NCBI RefSeq assembly: GCF_023150065.1
Contig: NZ_JAKLLN010000001.1
Coordinates: 1 to 64,000, forward strand
From: Zoogloea sp.
Lineage (GTDB): Bacteria; Pseudomonadota; Gammaproteobacteria; Burkholderiales; Rhodocyclaceae
DNA: 64,000 nucleotides
Direction of reading: 5' to 3'
Shown: positions 1 to 8,791 of the stretch, one piece after another
How the letters are laid out: each line of letters opens with the position of its first letter
Position numbering within the stretch: the stretch's first letter is position 1
Program-made: the position numbers and the translations under genes
The notes under the pieces: generated by a model
The model's input: the letters and a program-made list of their open reading frames with translations, nothing else
Told to the model about the DNA's origin: nothing
Databases searched by the model: none

Positions 1-428
<428 letters not shown>

Positions 429-440
429 CTAAAACCAAAC

Positions 441-467
441 GGCCTCCGCGAAACCCGGGGCGATTCA
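441..467 (+). repeat. IS3-element right inverted repeat
   Basis: The block from 441 contains GGCCTCCGCGAAACCCGGGG and ends CGATTCA at 467. It lies 13 bases past the transposase stop. From family knowledge, many IS3 elements end in a sequence of this form with a terminal TTCA. The matching left repeat is outside the window. Confidence 0.65.
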
Positions 468-571
468 TTCAGGCAGTACCGGCCTTTGTCGTCGGCACGG
501 ATGGCGGGGAAGGGAGTGGCAAAACACCCCCCCGCTGATCGAGAATTTCGGCACATGCTCCCTGGAGCTAC

Positions 572-613
572 ACTGCCAAAACTGCCAAATCCAGAAAAGA
601 CAGTTTTGACAGT
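572..613. repeat. Imperfect 13-bp inverted repeat
   Basis: ACTGCCAAAACTG (572-584) faces CAGTTTTGACAGT (601-613) across a 16-base loop, with 12 of 13 positions complementary. It lies just beyond the stop of the last leftward prophage gene (643) and 105 bases from the IS end. It could be a terminator for the leftward genes (there is no clear T-run), an operator, or a recombination site. The function is not determined. Confidence 0.5.
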
Positions 614-642
614 ACGGTCCTGGCACACGTAGGTGGATTTAC

Positions 643-873
643 TCAGGAAGCTGGCGCCGCGCCGCTCCCGATATCCGATCGACAAGGACCAGGCCCAGCC
701 CTGCCGCCGTGGAAGCCTCCACCGCCACCGGGTCCGCCCACCAACGGTGTATGGGCAGGCGTCCCGCCACTCCCCATCACATCCACCGGCGCAATGTCGT
801 ACCCGCGCCGGCGGATCCATCCCGCCGCCACGAGCTGCACGAACTGCGGGGCGTTACTCCCGGGCAGGCTCAT
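643..873 (-). CDS. Small glycine-rich prophage protein, unknown function
   Basis: This is a 76-residue frame whose start codon overlaps the stop of the upstream helix-turn-helix gene as ATGA (870-873), with a GGAGG three bases before the ATG. Such coupling supports a real gene. The N-terminal half contains a compact segment (QFVQLVAAGWIRRRGYD) and the C-terminal half is rich in Gly and Pro. I recognise no family. It is the last gene of the leftward transcript, next to the IS3 element, so it could have been shortened by rearrangement. Confidence 0.45.
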   Translation of the reverse strand: MSLPGSNAPQFVQLVAAGWIRRRGYDIAPVDVMGSGGTPAHTPLVGGPGGGGGFHGGRAGPGPCRSDIGSGAAPAS

Positions 874-1112
874 GCCTCCAGGCCCGCGGCGACCGCTGTC
901 CGGGTCTTCCCCTGCCGTCCTCCCTTCTCCCGCTTCAGCGCCGTCTGGCTGGCGATCTGCGCTTCGATGTAGGCCAGCACATCCCGCTCCATCAGCACAT
1001 AGCCGTGGCCGATGCGGGCGGCCGGCAGGATGCCTCTCACCACCAGCTTCTCGGCGGTCCGCACATGGATATTCATCAGCTGGGCAGCGCCCTTGATATC
1101 GACCGTGGTCAT
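870..1112 (-). CDS. Excisionase/MerR-type helix-turn-helix protein
   Basis: This 80-residue protein is probably a DNA-binding regulator or excisionase-like factor. Residues 4-50 have the pattern of the helix-turn-helix_17 fold: an IKGAAQLMNIHVRTAEKLV helix pair, then an IGHGYVLMERDVLAYIE wing. The tail is basic (REKGGRQGKTR). The start at 1112 is chosen because an AAGGA lies at suitable distance before it; an in-frame ATG nine codons upstream lacks such a site. It follows the giant virion-type gene by 44 bases and overlaps the next gene by 4, so it is probably at the end of the same transcript. Target DNA unknown. Confidence 0.7.
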   Translation of the reverse strand: MTTVDIKGAAQLMNIHVRTAEKLVVRGILPAARIGHGYVLMERDVLAYIEAQIASQTALKREKGGRQGKTRTAVAAGLEA

Positions 1113-1156
1113 TCGGTTTTTCCTTCGCTGTAGGTTCATCACGTTGCTGCCGGGGC

Positions 1157-4100
1157 TCACATCCCCGAGGCCATCCGGTACCGCTTGGCCACCTCCTGCG
1201 CAAACTCCGGCCCCTCCATCGCCCGGGCCTGCTGTACCGCCTTGGCCGCGGCCGGCACGCCCAGCACCAGGCGCGGCGGCGTGCCGCGCAACAGCGCCTC
1301 GGCGTTGGCCTGGGAGATGGATGACTGCTTGAGCACCTGGCGGATCTGGGCGGGGTTCATCCCGGCTGCCTGGGCGGCCTGCACCAGCCGGCGCATCTCG
1401 GTGAAGGCCTCCGCCTGCCGGCTCTGCGCTACCTCCCGGGCATCCCGGATGTCCTCCGGAGACACCGGATTGACGCTCCGCAGGGTGCGCGTCAGCACCT
1501 GCTTGGCCTCGGTCATCGCATCGTTGAACTCGAAGGAGCGGTAATACAGCGCCGTCTTCGGATCCATCGTCGAAGCCCGCCAGCCCAACAGCGCCGTCAT
1601 CTCGTCGTTGAGGTCGTAGGGCTGGCCGCTGCCCTCCCGGCGTATGCCCTGGGCCGCCAGCGTCAGCCGCTCGATGTTGCCCACGAAGCCCGGCTGCAGG
1701 GCCTTGCGCAGATGGTTGGCGATGGCGCCGGCCTGGTCGAGGGCATCGGCCCCCTCCTGATACACCTTCCCACCGGAGTCCTTCTTGTTGGCCAGCACCT
1801 GGAAGATCGCCGCGGTGGCGATGTCCGCCCCGAAGAAGGGTGTGAGCATGTCCTTGATCGCGCTGGCCGCCGACTTCTCCCAGGGCTGATCCCGCAGCAT
1901 CGCCGTGATCGGCCGCTTCCAGTAGCCGTACGGGTCCAGGAAGCTCATGTCGAAGTAGCGCAGCTGGCCCTTCTCGTCGCGGCCGGCGAAGAGGAAGGTG
2001 GAGTTCTTCTGCCACTCCGGCGCCAGGTCGCGCAGCGCCTCCTCCTCATCGTCATCCACGCCGGAGCCGGCCTTGCTCAGGGCGGCCAGGCCATAGAACA
2101 GGCCCGACACCACCGCCATGCCCACCGCCCGCTTCATCCCCAGCGCCCGCAGCGCCGGGTTGTCGCTCTTCAGGTCGGCGGCGGTCATGCGCAGCATGTT
2201 CGCGCTGGTGCGCACGATCTCCGCCGGGAAGGACACGAAGGTGCCCATCAGCGGAAAGCGGCTCAGCTTCTGGATGCCGGCGCCCACCATCGAGTACGTG
2301 GGGTAGGTGTCGCGGATGCGCTTGGCCGCCTCGCGCTCGGCCTCGGCCACCGGCAGCCCTGCCTTCAGGAGCCCAGCCTTCTCGTTCTCGAAGCCGATGA
2401 TCTTCCAGAAGTCATCCCCGAAGCTGTAAAAGCCCTGGGCCACCTGGTTGATCTGCTTCACGCCGCGCAGGCCCTTGGCGATCGCGCCGTCACTGGCGCC
2501 GAAGGCCCGCATCACCGTGTCCATGCCGCTGTCGGCCTTGGCGTCCTCGATGAAGCGCATCATCTCGCCCGCGTAGGGCGTGTCATAGACCACCCCCAGT
2601 TCCTTCAGGTGGCGCAGGTAGGCAAGGTCATCGCCGGTGGCGTTCTGGCGCACCTGCTCCCGGAAGGCCGCCACGCTCTTCTTCATCTGGGTCAGGTCGA
2701 AGTGACCGTTGGCCAGGGCGAAGAACATGGCCGACTGCCAGTTGCGCATGGCCGTGGTGGGGGACAACACGGTCTTCCCGTACTTCACCAGGCCATTGGC
2801 CCGCACGATGAACCGGTACAGCTCACCCATCTGTTCCTTGCCCAGCGCATCCTTGAAGGACTGGGCCACCTCCGGGAAGGTCCAGAGTCCGTTCAGCGGG
2901 GCATAGACCTCCGAGCCCTGGGCGGCGATCTGCGTGGTGGCCGAGGGTGGCCGGTCCTTGCCCTCGAACAGGAAGGTGCCCATTCCCATCTCGCGCACCC
3001 GATCCAGGAAGCGCTGGTTCCAGATCAGCCGGCCCATCTTCGTGGCGGACTTGGTGAAGTTCAGCCGTGGATCGGCGTATTCCCCGAGGAGCGCCCGGAT
3101 CACCGGCGGCACGTCCTTCCTGCGCATCAGCACGCTCAAGTCCTTGGCGCCCAGCTTGCCCTCGGCGATGAAGCTCTCCATCGAGTCGTAGGCCGTGCCG
3201 TTTTTCAGGATCTCGGCCAGCGCCACCTCCGCCAGGCGCAGCGCCTCGGCCTCGCCGGTCTTGCCGCCCTCCATGTAGCCGTCTTTCAGGTACTGCCGGG
3301 CCGCGTTGAGGGTGGCCGTCGGCACCTTCTGGAACCACTTCGGATCGTCGAAGGCCTGGTACGACCGGTGCACGTAGGCGCCGACGTTGTTCCGGATCTT
3401 CTCGTACAGCCCGATCTCGTTGATCGCCTGCGCCTTGTCGGCATCCCGGCCGCTCTGCTCGGCCTTGGCCTGCAGCGCGTCGATCCTGCCCTGGATGATC
3501 TGCAAGTATTCGCCGGACAGGCTGTCGATGTACTGGCGCATCGCCACCACGGCCGTCTTCGTGGCCTTGGGCAGGCTGCCTGCCACCTTGCCGGCCAGCG
3601 CCTCGGAGAGGGTCCGCTGCTGGGCCTGGGTGAGTTTGTCGAAGGGCGTGCCGAAGTCCTGCTTCACGGCCTGCTCGAAGCCGCCCACGATGTGCCGGAT
3701 GTCGAATTCCACCGCCTGGAACTTGCTGTCCCGGGCGATCTTCTCGGCAAAGACTGAATCGGGCAACAGGCCACCCGGAGCCAGCCAGCGGCGCAACTGG
3801 CCCTTGGCCTTCTGCCACAGGGACTTGTCCTGCTCGCGCAGCCGGGTGTTCTCGGCGGAGAAGGGGTCGTTCGGATCGGGGCGCGGCCGGCCGGCGGCGC
3901 GGGCGGCGGTATCCCGGAGGCGCTCGGCGACCCGCCCCACGCCGTTACCTTCTGGCGATCCTCGAGAGAACGCGGGCGCGGGGCCGGCCTTCCCATCCGT
4001 CACCACCTGCCCGCGCGCCGCCTTGCCCACCCCGGCCATGGCGTAGGCCACCAGGTCGTCGACCGTGATCGCCTTGAGCTCCACGCCATGCGCCAGCGCC

Positions 4101-7100
4101 CATGCCCGGACCGTGGCCACGAAGTCCCGCACCATGTCCGCCACCTTCCGGCCGATGTTGTGCTCAATCCAGGCGAGGATGGGCCCGTCCGCCCGGGAGA
4201 AGCCGCTCTGCCGCCCCTCCTGTGCGGCCATCTCCACGATGTATGCCGTGGCCTCGAACGGATTGCCCGTCTCGCCCACCGTCTCCATCCGCTCCGCCAC
4301 CCGATCCAGGAAGACGCGCAAGGCCGGCGCCTCCTTCGCCCGGCCTTCGATCAGCGCCAGGGCTTTCTGGTCGAGCGCCTGGCGCTGCTGGCCGTGGACC
4401 ATCTCGTGCAGCACCACGGCGGAGGCGGAGTCCTGGGTGAGGTTCGGTCCCACCAGGTAGGTGATCCCGGTTTTACTGTCGTACAGCCCCTTGGTGTGGA
4501 TGCCGTCCCCGGATTCGAAGAGCTGCACGGCGTCATCCAGCTTCCGGCCGGAGTGGTCGGCAAACTCCTGGGCGTTGCCGATCACCACCAGGCCGCCTGG
4601 CTGGCCGAGGGCGCCGCGGTCCAGCATGGTCTTGATGGCGCCGGCCAGCTTCGGGAAGCGCTCGGCGAAGATCGCGGGCAGGGATTCCGCCGTGATGCTG
4701 GGGCGGGGCAGGGCAGGGGCCGCGGACTTCTGGGCGGTTGGGCTGCCGGCGGCTTCCGGGTTTGCTACACTGGGGTTGCTCTGGCCCCGAGCGATGGGGG
4801 CGCCCTGCCCGGACTCTTCTGCAGGCGCGCCAGCGTATGGGGGCTGTTGTCCGGTAGCAGCGGGTGCGGGTTCGCTCCCATCCCAGAGCACCTTCATCCC
4901 CTTGCGCTGCTGTTTCGCCAGATAGTCGCGGCTGGCCGGAAAGGCCGTGTTGATGCGGTAGTAGTCGCCGCCGTCCGCTGGCTCGAGCTGGACGAACATC
5001 ACATCCTGCCGCGTGCCGCTGATCGCCACCAGCATCTGGCGGTTGGTCGCCTGCAGCACCTCGTTGAAGTTCCTCGCCACGAAAGAGACGAACGCCTCCA
5101 CCGAGGTGAAGCCCGCGTTGCGGATCTGGTTGCCGTGGTTCGCCTCGATGTGGGCCAGGCCCCAGCCCGTGCCGTTCTCGTTCTGCACGCCGTGCTGAAG
5201 CCGGATCTTCCCCGCCTGCCGGCGCATCGCCTGCGCCATCTCCGGCGTGATCTCGCCGAAGTCGATGGAGCCATCCGGCGCAGCCACGAACTCGCCGGCC
5301 TGGCCAGCGCTGCGGGAGAACCGCAGGCCACCGGCCGGCGCATCCTGCTCGGCCGCCGTGTCGCCGCCCTCCGCCTCCTGCAGCTTGCGCGCCATCTCCT
5401 GGTCCAGTGCCTCGGCCCGGGCGGTCGATTCCGGCGAGGCCTGCGCCGCACCGCCGGCCTGCTGCCGATCCAGCCAGTCCATGAACGGCGCGCGGCGTTC
5501 GTTCAGGGTCTTCCCCGCCGGGATGCCGGCCGCGTCGTACAGCAGGCGCTCCACCTGGGGCACGCTCGTGCGGAACTTGAAGTTCGGCGCGGCCTCGATG
5601 TCGGCGGCTCGCTCACCGGTGAGGGCCGAGACAATCGCCGTGCGCGCGTCCGCATGCTCCGGGCCGCCCAGCCCATCGGGGGCGCCGACCCCGTCCGTGC
5701 GGTCCATCAGGATCTGCAGGGCCCGGCCTACTGCCGGCGATGCGGATTCGCCACGTTGGCCACCACCTGCCGCCACAGCAGCGGCGCCAGGCTTCTTGTC
5801 GATCGGAGCTGCAATGCGCTGACCAAGCGGCGCAGCAGTGTTGCCGCTCTTTGCCCAGTCCTTGAAGGCATCAAAGCCCATCGGCGTGATGGCGCCGCGC
5901 CGCTCCGCCCCCTTTCCGTCGGAGAAGTGCGCGTCGTACAGGGCCCGGGCCTCCTCAAGTGAGGAAGCCCCCAGGATGGCCTTGTGCTCGTCAAATTTTC
6001 CCGTGCGGTTGTCGAACTGGTCCACCACGAAAACCGGGCTCTGCACCGGATCGGCCTTGGCGATATACACGTCCACCTGATCACCATCCGCGCCCTGCGT
6101 GCGCTTCACATACCCGTAGTGCGCGCCCATGGTCACAGACCACGGCTTCCCGCCCGGATCGATCCCGGAGCGCGTGGAGCCCTCCGGATTCTCGATGGCA
6201 ATGTCCAGGCCGCCGACGCTCACGTGGCCCTTCTTGTAGTTCCCGGCCTTGGCCTGGGCTTCGGTGGGCTGGGCCCGGTCATTCCTGGGCGAGGTCGCAG
6301 CTTCGTGTGCCGCCGCGTCGATGGCCTCCTGTCCGGCGGCCCGGGATGCCATCGCCTCCACCAGCTTGCCCTGCAGCGCCGAATTGATCTTCGCCCAATC
6401 CGCCCGATGCACGTTCTTGGCGATGATCGGCGGCACGCCCTGCAGGCGCCCGGCCAGCGCCGTCCGCTGCCCGGCATCCATGCGGGCCCAGGTCTCCGCG
6501 GGGCTCGCGGCCGCCGGGGTGGCCGGAGCAGCCGCTGCCGCCGCTCGCGCCGCCCGCACCCGCTCGAGGCCCTCCCGCAGGTTCTTCGGCGGAGCCAGCG
6601 GCACCTTCTCGGCAGGCGCCCGACGCTCCCGGATGCCCATCGCGGCCGGATCCAGCTCATTCGGCGCAGAGGGCTCGACCTCCAGGGGCGCCGGCTGCGC
6701 TGCGCGCACGTCCTCGAAGCGCTGGATGGTCCGCAGTTCGTCCTCGGTCGGGGCGCTGTCGCGGTAGCCCTCCCGACGCAGCGTCGCCGCGAAGCGCCCA
6801 GCCGGGTTCGTCGTCTCCGGATCGGCCAGCACCGCGTCGAGTACCGCGCGCCGCCGGGCCTGCGCCTCCCGCTGCATGGATTCCGCCGTGCGCCGATCCG
6901 CTTCGGCCAGGTCGAACTCCCGGCGCTGCCCCTGCCGGTCGGCGATGCCGGCCCGGCGCTGGGCCACGTCCTGGCGCTCCTGGCTCACCAGGTCGGCGAG
7001 GTCGTTCATTGCGCCGAAGGAACCGGAGGGGGCGGCCTGCGGGCTGGGCGTCGGCGTGGTCTTGCTTGCTGCGGGAAGCGACGAAGGAACGATCTCGTCC

Positions 7101-8791
7101 AGGGGCACGTAGCTCACGGCCTCCCGGTCATTGATCGCTCCTCGCACCATCGCGTAACGCCGTCCGTCCGGACCCGGCTGGGACATCACGTCGACCACCT
7201 CGATCGGCAGATCGAAATCCCGATTGCGCCAGATCGCCTGCTGCCCAGAAGCAACGGACGCATCCGGCCCGATGCGCTCGAAGGTCATGCCAGGATCGGC
7301 AGCCAGTCGCGCCTCCTGCGCCGCTCGGACCTGTTCGGCAGACGTAGCGCCGTCGGCCAGCGTGGAAGCAGCGCCAAGCCGAACGTCTTCAGCCGCCTGG
7401 GTCTCGATCGCAATAGCGGCGCCGGCCGACAGGGGGCCGGTTGCCGGGTCGATGCCCATAGCGGCCTTGCGCATGGCAGCGAGTTCTTCGGCAGGCGGCG
7501 GCGTGTAGGGAATCGGTGCTCCGCTCTCGAGATCCACCTTCCGGCTGATCTGCTGTTCGTCCAGCACCGGCGGTGGCATCACGCCTGCGCGCTCTAGGGC
7601 CTGTTCGTCCAGCACGGGTGCGGGTGCAGCAGCAGGGGGCGGAGTCTCGGCGGGTGGAGTTTCGGCAGCCGGGGGCTGCTGCTGATTCGCCGTGGTGGCA
7701 GGTCTCGTGACGGCTTGATAGGCCTTCTGTCCGGCAAAGGTGGCGGTGCTCTGCCCGAGGGAGGAGAGCGCCTCCAGCGCCGCACCCTTGGAGTCCCAAT
7801 CTCCAGTAGCAATGCCCTGACCCAGATATTCGCCCGCATACTCGCCGGCTGGTTCAAGGGCTGCCGTACCGACGTTGCGCGCAATCTTTTGAGTGCCGGA
7901 GGTTGCAGCCTTGTATTCAGCGTCCGCCGCGATCCGAGCCGCAAAGTCCGGGGAGGCTCTGGCCGCTTTCACTGCGGCCCTATCGGCAACATCTACTCCC
8001 ATTCCTGCCAGCGCCCGATCAGTTGCGGCGCGAGCTGGACCGGAGAGCAGCTTGCTGCCTGCTCCCATGGTCAAGGTGTCGATGGCTGCGATGATGCTTC
8101 CCTTGGTCGCCGTCGTGCCGAGCACCGAATCGCCGTTCCTCTCGAGATATGCTTGGACGGCTTGACGATCTTCGGGGTTGATGCCTGCTGTGTTCAGTGC
8201 CCGAAGCACCTGCTCACCGGTTTCCATGGCCGTGTTGCCAGCAGCGCTGCCAGCAAAAGCACCTCCGACAGTGCCTGCCACCGTGCCGACAGGGCCAGCC
8301 GAAGTTCCGGCCGCACCACCAGCGGCGCCCCCCGCTAGCATGCCGGCCACGGGCAAGACCATGTTCGGGATCTGCTCGACAATTCCGCCCCCCATGGCGG
8401 ATAGATTCTTCCCGGTTGCACGAACAGCCGCCGGAATCGATGGAGCTTCGCGCCAGTCCTTCGCAAACTCGCCGGCCACCTCCTTGATGCCACCGGTGAT
8501 GCCGTCGCCGCGCTCCCAGGCCGCCATCAGTTCGTTGCCTTCCTTCGTGCCCGGGTTTTCTCTGCGGTACGCGGCGCCTTCTGCTACGCGCTGAGCTGCG
8601 CCGGCTGCATCTCCGGTGGCAAGGTTGGCAAATGTCTGTGCGGAATTCTTGGCTTGATTCACGCCCCGCATGAAGGGGCCGTCGGATGTGCTCTCCTTGC
8701 CATACTCCGGATCGTGAAACGGGTTGGCCTGGGACGCCTTGCCGGGCTCGAGTCCATAGTTCGGGTCTTTGAACGGGTTGGTCTCGGCCAT
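1157..8791 (-). CDS. Giant phage polyvalent protein (2544 residues), PLxRFG type
   Basis: This is a very large multi-domain phage protein of the 'polyvalent' class, which family knowledge says is packaged and injected with DNA to protect the genome or modify the host. Seen in order: two copies of an NPFxDPxYG motif (residues 5-13 and 23-31); a Gly/Ala-rich hydrophobic stretch (about 140-195) that could form a channel; Pro-rich linkers; an inorganic-pyrophosphatase-like domain (about 840-985, with HYGYVKRTQGADGDQVDVYI and a DEHKAILG segment); a probable barnase/ColE5/RelE-like nuclease module (about 1155-1315, GWGLAHIEANHGNQ); a zinc-peptidase motif HEMVH near 1462 with a possible third ligand in NPFEATAYIVE; and a C-terminal region with KLSRFPLMGTF near 2175. 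The start overlaps the upstream stop as TAATG. The domain names for the nuclease and peptidase are inference. Confidence 0.75.
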   Translation of the reverse strand: MAETNPFKDPNYGLEPGKASQANPFHDPEYGKESTSDGPFMRGVNQAKNSAQTFANLATGDAAGAAQRVAEGAAYRRENPGTKEGNELMAAWERGDGITGGIKEVAGEFAKDWREAPSIPAAVRATGKNLSAMGGGIVEQIPNMVLPVAGMLAGGAAGGAAGTSAGPVGTVAGTVGGAFAGSAAGNTAMETGEQVLRALNTAGINPEDRQAVQAYLERNGDSVLGTTATKGSIIAAIDTLTMGAGSKLLSGPARAATDRALAGMGVDVADRAAVKAARASPDFAARIAADAEYKAATSGTQKIARNVGTAALEPAGEYAGEYLGQGIATGDWDSKGAALEALSSLGQSTATFAGQKAYQAVTRPATTANQQQPPAAETPPAETPPPAAAPAPVLDEQALERAGVMPPPVLDEQQISRKVDLESGAPIPYTPPPAEELAAMRKAAMGIDPATGPLSAGAAIAIETQAAEDVRLGAASTLADGATSAEQVRAAQEARLAADPGMTFERIGPDASVASGQQAIWRNRDFDLPIEVVDVMSQPGPDGRRYAMVRGAINDREAVSYVPLDEIVPSSLPAASKTTPTPSPQAAPSGSFGAMNDLADLVSQERQDVAQRRAGIADRQGQRREFDLAEADRRTAESMQREAQARRRAVLDAVLADPETTNPAGRFAATLRREGYRDSAPTEDELRTIQRFEDVRAAQPAPLEVEPSAPNELDPAAMGIRERRAPAEKVPLAPPKNLREGLERVRAARAAAAAAPATPAAASPAETWARMDAGQRTALAGRLQGVPPIIAKNVHRADWAKINSALQGKLVEAMASRAAGQEAIDAAAHEAATSPRNDRAQPTEAQAKAGNYKKGHVSVGGLDIAIENPEGSTRSGIDPGGKPWSVTMGAHYGYVKRTQGADGDQVDVYIAKADPVQSPVFVVDQFDNRTGKFDEHKAILGASSLEEARALYDAHFSDGKGAERRGAITPMGFDAFKDWAKSGNTAAPLGQRIAAPIDKKPGAAAVAAGGGQRGESASPAVGRALQILMDRTDGVGAPDGLGGPEHADARTAIVSALTGERAADIEAAPNFKFRTSVPQVERLLYDAAGIPAGKTLNERRAPFMDWLDRQQAGGAAQASPESTARAEALDQEMARKLQEAEGGDTAAEQDAPAGGLRFSRSAGQAGEFVAAPDGSIDFGEITPEMAQAMRRQAGKIRLQHGVQNENGTGWGLAHIEANHGNQIRNAGFTSVEAFVSFVARNFNEVLQATNRQMLVAISGTRQDVMFVQLEPADGGDYYRINTAFPASRDYLAKQQRKGMKVLWDGSEPAPAATGQQPPYAGAPAEESGQGAPIARGQSNPSVANPEAAGSPTAQKSAAPALPRPSITAESLPAIFAERFPKLAGAIKTMLDRGALGQPGGLVVIGNAQEFADHSGRKLDDAVQLFESGDGIHTKGLYDSKTGITYLVGPNLTQDSASAVVLHEMVHGQQRQALDQKALALIEGRAKEAPALRVFLDRVAERMETVGETGNPFEATAYIVEMAAQEGRQSGFSRADGPILAWIEHNIGRKVADMVRDFVATVRAWALAHGVELKAITVDDLVAYAMAGVGKAARGQVVTDGKAGPAPAFSRGSPEGNGVGRVAERLRDTAARAAGRPRPDPNDPFSAENTRLREQDKSLWQKAKGQLRRWLAPGGLLPDSVFAEKIARDSKFQAVEFDIRHIVGGFEQAVKQDFGTPFDKLTQAQQRTLSEALAGKVAGSLPKATKTAVVAMRQYIDSLSGEYLQIIQGRIDALQAKAEQSGRDADKAQAINEIGLYEKIRNNVGAYVHRSYQAFDDPKWFQKVPTATLNAARQYLKDGYMEGGKTGEAEALRLAEVALAEILKNGTAYDSMESFIAEGKLGAKDLSVLMRRKDVPPVIRALLGEYADPRLNFTKSATKMGRLIWNQRFLDRVREMGMGTFLFEGKDRPPSATTQIAAQGSEVYAPLNGLWTFPEVAQSFKDALGKEQMGELYRFIVRANGLVKYGKTVLSPTTAMRNWQSAMFFALANGHFDLTQMKKSVAAFREQVRQNATGDDLAYLRHLKELGVVYDTPYAGEMMRFIEDAKADSGMDTVMRAFGASDGAIAKGLRGVKQINQVAQGFYSFGDDFWKIIGFENEKAGLLKAGLPVAEAEREAAKRIRDTYPTYSMVGAGIQKLSRFPLMGTFVSFPAEIVRTSANMLRMTAADLKSDNPALRALGMKRAVGMAVVSGLFYGLAALSKAGSGVDDDEEEALRDLAPEWQKNSTFLFAGRDEKGQLRYFDMSFLDPYGYWKRPITAMLRDQPWEKSAASAIKDMLTPFFGADIATAAIFQVLANKKDSGGKVYQEGADALDQAGAIANHLRKALQPGFVGNIERLTLAAQGIRREGSGQPYDLNDEMTALLGWRASTMDPKTALYYRSFEFNDAMTEAKQVLTRTLRSVNPVSPEDIRDAREVAQSRQAEAFTEMRRLVQAAQAAGMNPAQIRQVLKQSSISQANAEALLRGTPPRLVLGVPAAAKAVQQARAMEGPEFAQEVAKRYRMASGM

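Noticed and set aside
1712-3757. 681-codon plus-strand frame inside the giant phage gene
   Set aside because: It is antisense to the polyvalent protein, has His/Gly/Leu/Arg-rich shadow composition, no ribosome-binding site and no domain.
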